Position numbers and translations under genes: made by a program
In this document: piece by piece, positions 1 through 8,082 of the stretch
Layout of the letters: every line of letters starts with the position of its first letter
Numbering within the stretch: the stretch's first letter is position 1
Source of the DNA: Thermoflexales bacterium
GTDB lineage: Bacteria > Chloroflexota > Anaerolineae > B4-G1
Length of the DNA: 20,821 nt
Reading direction: 5' to 3'
Assembly (NCBI GenBank): GCA_007118795.1
Contig: SKQX01000223.1
Coordinates: 1 to 20,821, forward strand
The notes under the pieces: generated by a model
Database searches by the model: none
What the model was told of the DNA's origin: nothing
Seen by the model: the letters and a program-made list of their open reading frames with translations, nothing else

Positions 1-180
1 CTGGACCTTGTGGGGTGCTTCGCACCTGGAGAGCGCCTGGGCATCCGTATTCGCAGCCACAAACTCCACGGCGGGAATACCCACTTGAATCATCCGGTCG
101 ACGGCATTGCTGCCGGCACCGCCTACGCCGATCACTTTGATTGAGACCGCATTCCCGTTATCGATTGTGTTCACAATCAT
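1..180 (-). CDS. ftsZ: FtsZ, N-terminal 60 residues (runs off the window)
   Basis: FtsZ is the tubulin-like GTPase that polymerises into the cytoplasmic Z ring at the division site. Only the first ~60 codons are here. The translation contains IKVIGVGGAGSNAVDRMI, the first glycine-rich nucleotide-binding strand-loop of FtsZ, followed by VEFVAANTDAQAL, the expected second strand. The frame is open to the window edge. Two starts are possible: ATG at 180 directly abuts the GGGGAGG, while GTG at 174 sits 6 nt after it and looks better spaced; either leaves the FtsZ core intact. The gene follows mraZ by 43 nt with no terminator visible, so co-transcription is likely. Finding mraZ directly before ftsZ, without rsmH, ftsL, ftsI or mur genes between, is a compressed version of the usual division/cell-wall cluster. 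Identification is firm; the start is not. Confidence 0.95.
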   Translation of the reverse strand, partial: MIVNTIDNGNAVSIKVIGVGGAGSNAVDRMIQVGIPAVEFVAANTDAQALSRCEAPHKVQ

Positions 181-223
181 CCTCCCCTTTCCTTTAGGCG
201 CGAGTTAGCACCCCACCCACAGT

Positions 224-658
224 TTAGATGCCGAATGTGATCAACTCCTCGGCCACAGCTGCCCCATTCTCCTCCGACTCCGAGCGCGTCCTTTGCCAGG
301 CCGCGGGACTCCATATCTCCAGGTGGGAGAAGAGACCAACCACCACCGCGTGATCCCGGATGCCGGCGTACTGGCGCAGCGCCTGAGGCAACAGGATGCG
401 GCCTTCCTCGCCTACCGTCGAGGCCCGAGCCCCGGAGAACACCAGGCGGCTGAAGGCTCGGGCCGACGGGCTGGTCAAAGGAAGCCGGTGTGCCATCCTC
501 GTGGTCAGCTTCCCCCACTCGGCAGCGGGATACACCACCAGGCAAGGATCGATCCCTCGCGTGACAACAACGTCACCCGCAAGCTCTGCTCGGAACTCGG
601 AGGGAATCGTCAACCACCCCTCTTCGTCGGCACGACAGTGAGACTCCCCTATCAACAT
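224..658 (-). CDS. mraZ: MraZ, division-cluster transcriptional regulator with altered DxxxR motifs
   Basis: MraZ is a DNA-binding regulator that usually opens the division/cell-wall cluster and represses it. The 144 residues match the family length and show two SpoVT/AbrB-like halves: LTIPSEFR (16-23) with VVTRGIDPCLVVYP (31-44), then GRILLPQALRQYAGI (86-100) with VVGLFSHLEIW. The ATG at 658 gives MLIGESH, matching the family's MFLGEYxH opening, although no good Shine-Dalgarno is seen; it lies only 18 nt after the protease stop, so coupled translation is plausible. Oddity: the family's DxxxR motif, present in each half and implicated in DNA binding, is changed in both. The first half reads DEEGW (Trp15 where Arg is expected) and the second GEEGR (Gly83 where Asp is expected). 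DNA recognition may therefore have diverged. Family assignment is secure. Confidence 0.94.
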   Translation of the reverse strand: MLIGESHCRADEEGWLTIPSEFRAELAGDVVVTRGIDPCLVVYPAAEWGKLTTRMAHRLPLTSPSARAFSRLVFSGARASTVGEEGRILLPQALRQYAGIRDHAVVVGLFSHLEIWSPAAWQRTRSESEENGAAVAEELITFGI

Positions 659-676
659 GGTGTGTCCGGTGCGAGC

Positions 677-2476
677 CTACTTCGATACACTCATCCTCAG
701 CACGTGGCCGCTGTCGTCGACCACCACCTTCACCACCTGATGGTGATGACCATCTCCCTTGACCGATATGCTCTTCTCGAACGTCACAGCCCAGCCCGCA
801 GACCGCTGCCTTACGTGCTGGGGCATCGAATCAGATCCTAAGCCTTTCTTCTCCCGCACCGTTGGCGGACTGCACGGCTTCTGACAGGTACCGTCACAGA
901 CCGGCAGGGGTTTTGCTCGAACTCGCGCATCCGACATGTGCGGCAGGCTGGCCTCGATGCGACCCTTCACCCTGCTGACCAGCTCGTCGGACGCGTACCT
1001 CCCCCCCGCTTCGGACCGACTCTGGCAGATGATCGGCGGACAGATCCCCTTGCTCACCGACTGCACGGGCGCGCTCCCGTGGATAGCCGTGATCGGCAAA
1101 GAAGGGTCCCCGTACAGCACGAAGCTGATCAACGCCTTTTGATCCTCCCCGTCCAGATACCCCTGTCGCTGATGCATCTCCCGTGCCAGGCTTGCCTTGG
1201 CGTACCGCAGTGCCTCTCCCGCGGTCAGGTGCGCTCGCAGCCCCTCCCAGAAGTATCGGCCCACCAGATCAGCCCCCAATAGAGGCGGGGCCATCGACCC
1301 GTACGCCACTTTGGTGGATCCTACGACAGCCAGAGCGCGCGCCTCCAGAAAACGCAGGGCGATGGCATCGCGGACGCTCTTTCCCAGGATGTTCGCTCCG
1401 TAGCACGCCTCCGTGAATATCACCGCGTCGGCATAGTCCGCCGCGGTCAGATCCCGCGGACGGAGAGCCAGAGGAAACAGGGGATAATCAGCTGGGAACA
1501 GGGTGTCCCGCTGGCCATACCAATTGGGCCCGTCCTCGATGCCGTGTAGGTTGAAATAGCCGAAATAGGGCCGTTCCGTGATCCGAAAACCTTCATACGT
1601 GAGGGGCGGACAGGTCCTCAACTGGCTATCGTCTCCGATGACACTGAAGACCGCTCGGGACGCCTTTCGCCAGATGCTCGCGGAGTACCCTAATCCCCTT
1701 CCGTTCGCCCTTATCTGTGTCAGCGATTGAAGGGTATGGCTCAGACCCGTGATCTGCCCCCCCAGGACACCCAACAGACCCTTGGGGCCGATTCGCCTTC
1801 GATGCGCGTCCACGGCCGTCTCGATGAGAGAGTGAAGAAAGCCCAGCCCCTCACGGTCCCCGTCCGGTAGCCGTCCCACCGCCCTCTCGGGGATCAGGTA
1901 GTTCGTGTCCCGACAGGCGTACGGGTTGTCCGAAGGAACATCTGCATCCTGGTCATCCACCGGGTTCGACAAGCGGTGAAACGGGATGATCCTGTCGCCT
2001 CCGACGATCAGGACGTATCGAATCACCCCGCCCCGGTCCTTCAGTTGATCATCCATCTGATCGATAAGTCGCTTGATCTGCCACGGATTCCGCGCATCGA
2101 CGGGCTCTAGCCCCCAGCGGACCACAGACGGATCATCGTCCACGTAGATGAGGGAGCAGTCCAGACCGGTGTGTTGCCAAACGGCCTCCCGGAGCCGGCC
2201 CAGATCCGAGTCCAGTTGCTCGAAGCCGAGCTGTCCATACTTCGCCATCAGCGCTCGACGGCTGGAGATGATCAGGTATAGATCGTCTCCCTGTGGGAGG
2301 TGGGCCCCTTTGGCTTCGGCCGGAAGCCCATCTGGACCCTCGCTCGCCAGAAAGGCAATGACACGGTCTAGCTCTCGTTGAGCCTCTTTGACGGCGTCCG
2401 GCACCTGCCCGTTAGCGCCCTGTCTCAGACCCTCCGTCCGAGGGCCGCCACTACAGCTCTTCCTGGAATCCGCCAT
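677..2476 (-). CDS. Clan CD cysteine peptidase, gingipain (C25)/caspase-like
   Basis: A 599-residue predicted cysteine protease. The N-terminal half carries RYVLIVGGDRIIPF (153-166) and, after SDNPYACRD, YLIPERAVGRLPD (193-205), matching the C25 pattern of a VGD strand and a VGRIP segment. The likely catalytic dyad is His311 in YFNLHG (307-312) and Cys358 in FTEACYGA (354-361), the HG and [AS]C motifs of clan CD. The domain closes with FVLYGDPSLPI (452-462), also typical of C25. There is no signal peptide or membrane helix, so unlike secreted gingipains it should be cytoplasmic. Residues 479-535 hold five cysteines (479, 484, 527, 531, 535), and the last 40 residues look like a small beta domain. 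The SD GAGGAGAGG lies 7 nt before the ATG, and the gene starts 17 nt after the TPR gene, suggesting that the two proteins work together. Substrate and trigger are unknown. A catalytically dead homologue is unlikely, as both active-site residues are present. Confidence 0.82.
   Translation of the reverse strand: MADSRKSCSGGPRTEGLRQGANGQVPDAVKEAQRELDRVIAFLASEGPDGLPAEAKGAHLPQGDDLYLIISSRRALMAKYGQLGFEQLDSDLGRLREAVWQHTGLDCSLIYVDDDPSVVRWGLEPVDARNPWQIKRLIDQMDDQLKDRGGVIRYVLIVGGDRIIPFHRLSNPVDDQDADVPSDNPYACRDTNYLIPERAVGRLPDGDREGLGFLHSLIETAVDAHRRRIGPKGLLGVLGGQITGLSHTLQSLTQIRANGRGLGYSASIWRKASRAVFSVIGDDSQLRTCPPLTYEGFRITERPYFGYFNLHGIEDGPNWYGQRDTLFPADYPLFPLALRPRDLTAADYADAVIFTEACYGANILGKSVRDAIALRFLEARALAVVGSTKVAYGSMAPPLLGADLVGRYFWEGLRAHLTAGEALRYAKASLAREMHQRQGYLDGEDQKALISFVLYGDPSLPITAIHGSAPVQSVSKGICPPIICQSRSEAGGRYASDELVSRVKGRIEASLPHMSDARVRAKPLPVCDGTCQKPCSPPTVREKKGLGSDSMPQHVRQRSAGWAVTFEKSISVKGDGHHHQVVKVVVDDSGHVLRMSVSK
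1174..1188 (-). promoter_or_regulatory. Possible intragenic sigma-54 (-24/-12) site
   Basis: Inside the protease gene the minus strand reads TGGCACGGGAGATGC: a full TGGCACG -24 element and an ATGC -12 element (consensus TTGC), with the required spacing of GG to GC (GG at 1187-1186, GC at 1175-1174). It points towards mraZ and ftsZ, about 500 nt upstream of the mraZ start. One mismatch to consensus. It codes for LAREMH in a conserved-looking part of the protein, so chance is a real alternative. Its interest comes from rpoN and an activator being encoded nearby. Confidence 0.35.
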
Positions 2477-2493
2477 CGTTCATCCTCTCCTCG

Positions 2494-5400
2494 TCAGTTA
2501 CCCTGGCGCTCACGGCAGATAAAAGACATCGCGCTCACTGCTGCCCACTGCTTGTAGGCGTCAGCGTGCCCAGGCTGAAGCTTGATAGCCCGGCGGAGGT
2601 TGGCGGCCGCCTCCGGATACCGTTTCAGATGCTTGTACGCCACGCCAACACCGTAGCAGTACTCGGCTCGGTCGGGGTCCCGTTCCAGCGCTTCCAGATA
2701 CGCCCCTAGAGCGTCGTCGTATTCGCCCCGTGCCTCATGGGTTCTGCCCAACTCGTAGTGCCCCTGCGAGTTTTCGGGTTCCAGATGGACAGTCTCCGCA
2801 GCGTGCTTCAGCGCCTTGTCCAGATGACCCTGCTCCCGGCACAGCCTAGCGAGGCGAATGTGATGCATCGCACACTGCGGGTCCGTCACCACCGCCTGCT
2901 CGAAGACCTGCATAGCCTCATCGTACCGCTGCTGTTCCTCATACACCTGGCCCAGGGAACCGTACGCCTCGGCCATGGTGGGATCCAGCCCCACGGCGGC
3001 TTCCAGATGCTCGGCCGCACCCTGGTAACGCCCTAGCTGCTTGAGGGCATACCCCATCCTGTACCGATATAGGGCGTTCTCCTCATCGAGGCCTACCGCC
3101 TGCGAGTAGGCCGCCAGCGCCTTCTCCCACTCACCCTCGGCATCGTGGAGGCCACCGATCCGCTCGTAGGCAGGCGCGTAAGTCTCTCGCCCCTCTGTAG
3201 CCCCCATATACTTGCTCAACGCCTCGTCGGTGTCCCCCAACTCACGGGCTACGTCGCCCAGGCATACCAGATAGTCCACCTGTTCGGGCATCAACTCCGC
3301 GGCTCGTGCATACGCCTCTTGGGCACTTCGGTATCGTCCACTGCGGCGATACGCCCCTGCGAGTTCGGCGAGCAACTCCGAGTCATCCGGCTCCAGCGCG
3401 ACCGCCTTCTCCAAAAGCTTGACCGCCTCTGTTGCATCCCCCATCTGATCGCAGGCTCCAGCTGCCTGGCGGAGATAGCCCACGTGCCTGGGGTTCGCTG
3501 CCAGAGCTCGAGCGTACTGCTCAACGGCCCGACCCGGCGAGTCCTGTCCCGCATACACCGCTCCCAGCGTAGCGTGCCAGGCCGCCACACCTGACTTCAA
3601 CTCTATGCAGCACTCCAAGGAATCCCGCGCCTCGTCCTCGCGACCTAGGTCGTGAAGCATTCGGCCCACAACATAGTGGTAGACCGCTTCCGACGGATCC
3701 AGTTGGATCGCGCGCTGCAGAGCGTCCAGAGCCTCATCGGGCCGCTGCAGTTGCTCGAAGGTCACAGCCAGCTCGTACTGGGTCTCAGCACTGTCCGGGT
3801 CCAGGCTCTCGGCTACCCTCAACTCCCGTACGCTGCCATCGAGGTCTCCCATCGCCCGGTACCCCATGCCCAGAGCACGATGAGGGAAGGGCTCGTGGGG
3901 CGCTGATTCCACGGCCTTCCGCAGCTGCACAGCCCCCTCTTCGTGTCTACCCTGCAGCAGTCGAAGCGCGCCGAGCTCAGCGAGCACCTGCGGCGATTCC
4001 CCGGTCAGATCGGCGGCAGCCTGTACAGCGCTGATGCCCTCGTCGAGCCGCTCCGACGTCATTGCCGGCTCCCCATCCGTCCGATCCCAGAACTCAGCTC
4101 GCTCCCGCATCTGAGCCCGCATCCCGGTCTTCCGCCATATAGTGCCCAGCGAAAGCCAATAGCGGGCTACCTCCGGGTTCAGCGCTGCTGCCTCTTCATA
4201 GGCCTTTCGAGCGGCACCGTACCGGCGCTGGGTCTCCAACGTAGCCCCGAACTCGTACTGAGTTTCAGCGTCGTGGGCGTCGACCTCCAGTGCTTCGCCC
4301 AGCACCCGTACGGCCTCCTCGCAGCGCCCGAGCTTGCGAAGGACCCTGCCACACGCCCGCCGGCACCGGACGCCATCGGCACACGATTCGACGGCAAGAC
4401 GATACTGGGACAGGGCCGACTCCAGGCTCCCCTCCGCCTCGTATATCTCTCCCAGCCCGAGGTACCCCTCAAACTCCGAGGGTTCCAGAGATACCGCTCG
4501 CTCAAGAGCCTCGATAGCCTCAGCGCGCGCGTCGAGCGCGTGGAGCAACAGACCGAGTTCACGGTGGTAAGCTGCAACCTCCGGGGCCAGGACGACAGCC
4601 TCCTGGTACGCCGTCACAGCGTCCTCGAACCGGCCCTGCCCCCGCCGAGCTTGTCCCAACATTCGATGTGTAGCGTGGTCTTCTGAGTCCAGCCGCAGCG
4701 CTTCCTGCAGAGCCGTAACAGCTTGTCCGTAGTGGCCCAGGTGAGTCAAGACTGAACCGATCTGGCGATGGTAGACGGCACGCTCCGGATCGAGGGTCGC
4801 TGCCCTGCGCAGCTTCTCGAGGGCTTCCTCATAGCGGCCTCGTTCTTCCCATATCGACCCGAGACGGTAATGGGCCTCCCCATCGTCCGGATCCAGGTCG
4901 ATCACCTTCATCAGAGCATCAGCAGCCCGCTCCACCTCACCGAGGTCGTACAACGCCTCGGCCAGATGGAAATGGTAACGCGGCTGATCGGCATCGAGCT
5001 CGTGAGCCAGCTCGGTGGCCCGCTCATACTCCACCAAGGCCTCACAACCTCGCTCCATCGACGAATACGTCTGACCGAGCTCGTATCGCGTGGACGGATC
5101 TTCGGGCCTCAGGGCAGCTGCCAGCTCCAGCGCCGCCATTGCCTGGTCGTGGTCCCCCATGGCGCGCCACGTCCTGCCGATGCTTCGCTGATAGCCCGGG
5201 TCCTCCGGTACCAGCCGGGCGGCATGCTGATACTCGTCCATAGCCTCGTCCAGCCAGCCCCTCTCCACGAACGCATCGCCCAGCTCCGCGTGGAGGGACG
5301 CGTTCTCGGGAGCCAGAGCGACAGCCTCCTCCAAATAGGCGATGGCCTCGTCCAACTCCCCCTGCTCCTGGTGGAGGAGCCCTATGGCCCGTTTGTGGCG

Positions 5401-7713
5401 TCCGTCATTTGGAGCGAACTGCGACGCCCGCCGGAAGTGCCACAACGCCTCGCTCAGCAGTCCCTGGGCTTGATAGGCTCGTCCCAGATAGTGATGGGCA
5501 TCTGGCCAGTCTGGTTTCATCTTCAAGGCACGCTGCAGAGCGGCCACTGCTTCCTTCTGATCCCCGAGCTGATAACACAGCGTGCCGTAGTCACAGTAGG
5601 CCTCCGGGCTCTCCGGCGAGAGCCGCAGCGCCATGTTGAAGGCCTCCAGCGCCTCATCCTTGCGATCCTGGAGAGCCAGAACACCGCCCAGCTCCCGATA
5701 AGTCGCGGCACATTCGCCGTCGAGCCTGATGGCCCTCTGCAGACCCTGCGCCGCGTCTGGCAATCGTCCCACAGCGCGCAGCACGGAGGCTCTGTTCCGC
5801 TGGTACGCCGCCACCTTCGGCTCCAGTGCGATAGCCTGGTCATAGGTCTCCAGTGCCCGCTCATACTCGCCGTTGTCTTGGTAGACCTGCGCCAGCTGGT
5901 TGTGCAACCCCGCATCCGTCGGATCTGTCTTCAGACCCACCTGGAGCGTGTCCACCGCCTCGTGGTACTGGCCTCTCTCGCGATACAGCGCCACCATCCG
6001 CCCGATATGCTCCATCTCCTGCGGGGCCAACTCGGAAGCCCGCCGGTATTGAGCCAGGGCCCCTTCCCGATCGCCCTTCGCCTCGGCAATCTTCCCCAGC
6101 TGCGCCCGGATCTCTGCATCGTCGTGGTTGAGCTGCAGGGCTTGACGGGTCTCCTGCTGGGCCTCGTTCAACCGACCGAGGCGATAGGCCGCGTGTCCGA
6201 GCTTAAGGCGGTACGTCGCATCCTCCCGGTCAAGATTCACCGCCCTGCGGTAGGCACCCAGGGCTCTTTCCGGTGCTCCCACACCGTCGTAGCTCAGGCC
6301 CAGATGATAGAAGCACACGGGATCCCAGGGCGCTAACTCACACGCGCTCTGTAGCAAGTCCAGAGCTTCGTCGTGCCGCTCCAGCTTCTGGCAGACCTGC
6401 GCGGCTCGCAGGTGGTAGGCGGCGGTCGCGTCCGACCTCGGTTGGGAGGCCTTCCCGTAGGCCTCCAGCGCCTCATCGTAGGCCCCCAGATCCTCATATG
6501 TCAACCCTTGCTGGCCGTACAAGTCGCCGTTGAGGGGAGCATCTTCCTTTAGATGGACCGCCTTCGATAGGGTGGCCAGCGCCTGATCCTGCTCACCAAC
6601 CCGTCGGTAGGCGACACCGAGATCGCGCAGATACCGGGCGTCGTCGGGCGCCAGCGAACACGCCAACTGGTACGCCTCTAGCGCTTCCTCCCAGCGGCCC
6701 TGGGCCTCGTGAATGAGACCCAGCTGATGGTGGATCGCCGCGTTGCTGGGCTCCAGCGAGTTGGCCTGCTCCAACGCCTCCATGGCCCCCTCATAATCCT
6801 CAAGGTGGTAGAGCGCGCGCCCTTGCCCGTAGAGGTAGCGGGCCACCCCCGGTTTGATCTCAGCGGCCATACAGTACTCTCTCAACGCCTCATCGTGCCT
6901 CTTGAGTGCGCTCAGCGCCTCGGCCAAGTCCGCGTGCCACCGATCCTCATTGGGCGCGAGATCCACCGCGTGACTGAGATATCGCACCGCGTCCTCGGGT
7001 TTTCCCAGACGACGAAACGCGAGCCCGAGATCCCGGTTAAGGCATGGATGGTTAGAGTCCATATCTACAGCCTGTCTAAGCTCGGTGACCGCCTCCTCGA
7101 GCCGTCCTGCGTCGTCCAGAAGCGACCCCAGTTCGTGGCGCCATTGGGCCTCCACCTGCGGAGCAGAGGTTCCGTCTAACAAGGTCAGGGCCTCCTGCAT
7201 GCGCACGATCGCCTCATCACGCCGACCCAGACTCCTCAACACCAACGCCGTTTCGCGGCGCACCTCCGCCTCGTTGGGATCGATCTCCATGACCTGATCC
7301 AGGCTATGCAGAGCTTCGCTGTCCCAGCCGCGCTTCCGGTAGCTATTGGCGATCTCCCGGTGGATCCTGGCTCGCTTCGACTGCGGCGCCTGCTCCAGCG
7401 CCGCCTCCAGCTTTTCAAGGGCTTCTTCGAACCGCTCCAGATGGTTCAACGTGATCCCCGTGTGATAGAGGACCCTCCATTCATCCGGGATATGAGTCAA
7501 GGCTCGCTCCAACACGCCCAGCGCCTTCTGGTGGTTGTTCTGGACCTGAAACGACTGACCCATCTCGAGGAGTATCCCACCGTACAGCTGGTCAGCCTCG
7601 CTCAGGGCAGATTCCAGCTCGGATATCACGTCTCCATCGCTCTCCGAATCGCGATGAGCGACAGCCAGGTCACAGTGCGGGCCGATTCGTTCTTTGGGGG
7701 TTTCCGTGTTCAT
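2494..7713 (-). CDS. Giant tetratricopeptide-repeat protein (about 48 TPRs)
   Basis: A 1739-residue protein made almost wholly of 34-residue TPR units of the form xxLGxxYxxxGRxxEALxxYxxAxxLxP. I can delimit about 48 from residue ~40 to near the C terminus, where the chain ends in a short non-repeat tail (AAVSAMSFICRERQGN). No catalytic domain, signal peptide or membrane helix is seen, so it is a cytoplasmic scaffold or ligand-binding superhelix. Through most of the length the units alternate between a type with Tyr/Phe and a type with Leu at one helix-B position, a 68-residue period. One unit, about two-thirds along, is broken by a charged insertion (RAQMRERAEFWDRTDGEP). ATG at 7713 is preferred over the TTG one codon upstream because GGAGG lies 8 nt before it; that ribosome-binding site overlaps the stop of the preceding gene. 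It ends 17 nt before the caspase-like peptidase, its most likely partner. Exact role unknown. Confidence 0.93.
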   Translation of the reverse strand: MNTETPKERIGPHCDLAVAHRDSESDGDVISELESALSEADQLYGGILLEMGQSFQVQNNHQKALGVLERALTHIPDEWRVLYHTGITLNHLERFEEALEKLEAALEQAPQSKRARIHREIANSYRKRGWDSEALHSLDQVMEIDPNEAEVRRETALVLRSLGRRDEAIVRMQEALTLLDGTSAPQVEAQWRHELGSLLDDAGRLEEAVTELRQAVDMDSNHPCLNRDLGLAFRRLGKPEDAVRYLSHAVDLAPNEDRWHADLAEALSALKRHDEALREYCMAAEIKPGVARYLYGQGRALYHLEDYEGAMEALEQANSLEPSNAAIHHQLGLIHEAQGRWEEALEAYQLACSLAPDDARYLRDLGVAYRRVGEQDQALATLSKAVHLKEDAPLNGDLYGQQGLTYEDLGAYDEALEAYGKASQPRSDATAAYHLRAAQVCQKLERHDEALDLLQSACELAPWDPVCFYHLGLSYDGVGAPERALGAYRRAVNLDREDATYRLKLGHAAYRLGRLNEAQQETRQALQLNHDDAEIRAQLGKIAEAKGDREGALAQYRRASELAPQEMEHIGRMVALYRERGQYHEAVDTLQVGLKTDPTDAGLHNQLAQVYQDNGEYERALETYDQAIALEPKVAAYQRNRASVLRAVGRLPDAAQGLQRAIRLDGECAATYRELGGVLALQDRKDEALEAFNMALRLSPESPEAYCDYGTLCYQLGDQKEAVAALQRALKMKPDWPDAHHYLGRAYQAQGLLSEALWHFRRASQFAPNDGRHKRAIGLLHQEQGELDEAIAYLEEAVALAPENASLHAELGDAFVERGWLDEAMDEYQHAARLVPEDPGYQRSIGRTWRAMGDHDQAMAALELAAALRPEDPSTRYELGQTYSSMERGCEALVEYERATELAHELDADQPRYHFHLAEALYDLGEVERAADALMKVIDLDPDDGEAHYRLGSIWEERGRYEEALEKLRRAATLDPERAVYHRQIGSVLTHLGHYGQAVTALQEALRLDSEDHATHRMLGQARRGQGRFEDAVTAYQEAVVLAPEVAAYHRELGLLLHALDARAEAIEALERAVSLEPSEFEGYLGLGEIYEAEGSLESALSQYRLAVESCADGVRCRRACGRVLRKLGRCEEAVRVLGEALEVDAHDAETQYEFGATLETQRRYGAARKAYEEAAALNPEVARYWLSLGTIWRKTGMRAQMRERAEFWDRTDGEPAMTSERLDEGISAVQAAADLTGESPQVLAELGALRLLQGRHEEGAVQLRKAVESAPHEPFPHRALGMGYRAMGDLDGSVRELRVAESLDPDSAETQYELAVTFEQLQRPDEALDALQRAIQLDPSEAVYHYVVGRMLHDLGREDEARDSLECCIELKSGVAAWHATLGAVYAGQDSPGRAVEQYARALAANPRHVGYLRQAAGACDQMGDATEAVKLLEKAVALEPDDSELLAELAGAYRRSGRYRSAQEAYARAAELMPEQVDYLVCLGDVARELGDTDEALSKYMGATEGRETYAPAYERIGGLHDAEGEWEKALAAYSQAVGLDEENALYRYRMGYALKQLGRYQGAAEHLEAAVGLDPTMAEAYGSLGQVYEEQQRYDEAMQVFEQAVVTDPQCAMHHIRLARLCREQGHLDKALKHAAETVHLEPENSQGHYELGRTHEARGEYDDALGAYLEALERDPDRAEYCYGVGVAYKHLKRYPEAAANLRRAIKLQPGHADAYKQWAAVSAMSFICRERQGN

Positions 7714-7725
7714 CAAAAATTCCTC

Positions 7726-8037
7726 CTACAGCAGCGACAGCATCCAGAAAGCGGCGAGACAGAGAGCACCGCCGGCCAGACAGAGGAATACTCCCACACC
7801 GACGGTGGTGCGCACCAGCACACTGATCGCCTCGACAAGACCCGACATCGCCCCGATCAGAGGAGCCAATCCAGCATCGGTGACTGCCTTGCTGCTGACC
7901 TTCGCCGACTGAGCCGAGATCCGCTTCAGTGCATCCTGATACTGCTTTGCCAGGATCGTCCATAGACCAGCCGCGCACGAAGCCAACCCCAGTGCAAACA
8001 GGATAACCGACATCGAAACCTGCAGTACCTCGATCAT
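7726..8037 (-). CDS. Small two-helix membrane protein, unknown function
   Basis: A 103-residue protein with no family I recognise. It has two hydrophobic helices: residues ~6-28 (VSMSVILFALGLASCAAGL region) and ~78-102 (VGVGVFLCLAGGALCLAAFW region), separated by ~50 polar and amphipathic residues (AKQYQDALKRISAQSAKVSS...). A hairpin with the loop on one face of the membrane is the simplest topology. The ATG at 8037 is chosen over an ATG 42 nt upstream because the longer form adds a polar, unlikely N terminus and because GGAGGGGAAAGGG precedes 8037. Its stop codon lies inside the TPR gene's ribosome-binding region, 12 nt before that start, so the two are probably translationally coupled. Position between a membrane kinase and a soluble TPR scaffold suggests a membrane anchor or signalling adaptor, but that is inference. 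Confidence 0.75.
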   Translation of the reverse strand: MIEVLQVSMSVILFALGLASCAAGLWTILAKQYQDALKRISAQSAKVSSKAVTDAGLAPLIGAMSGLVEAISVLVRTTVGVGVFLCLAGGALCLAAFWMLSLL

Positions 8038-8057
8038 AGTCCCTTTCCCCTCCGCTG

Positions 8058-8073
8058 ACGGAACGTGTTCCGT
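8058..8073. promoter_or_regulatory. 16-bp inverted repeat between kinase and small membrane protein genes
   Basis: ACGGAAC-GT-GTTCCGT: two perfect 7-bp arms around 2 nt, in the 45-nt gap between the kinase stop and the next start. The loop is too short for a good RNA hairpin, so a dimeric protein operator is the more natural reading. There is no recognisable promoter next to it. Confidence 0.4.
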
Positions 8074-8082
8074 TCGCAATAA

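Noticed and set aside
181..223. MraZ-type TGGGN repeats before ftsZ (GTGGGTGGGG)
   Set aside because: Known MraZ sites are several TGGGN units with regular 5-nt spacers; here two copies abut in a G-rich tract, which is weak evidence.
4768..6336. 522-codon open frame on the plus strand
   Set aside because: It is antisense to the TPR repeats; the open frame follows from the biased codon use of the real gene, shows Leu/Arg-rich repetitive composition and no family features.
677..7713. CRISPR-linked TPR-CHAT protease (Craspase-like) system
   Set aside because: The peptidase matches C25/gingipain motifs and is a separate gene from the TPR protein; no CRISPR array, Cas7-like effector or other defence gene is present.
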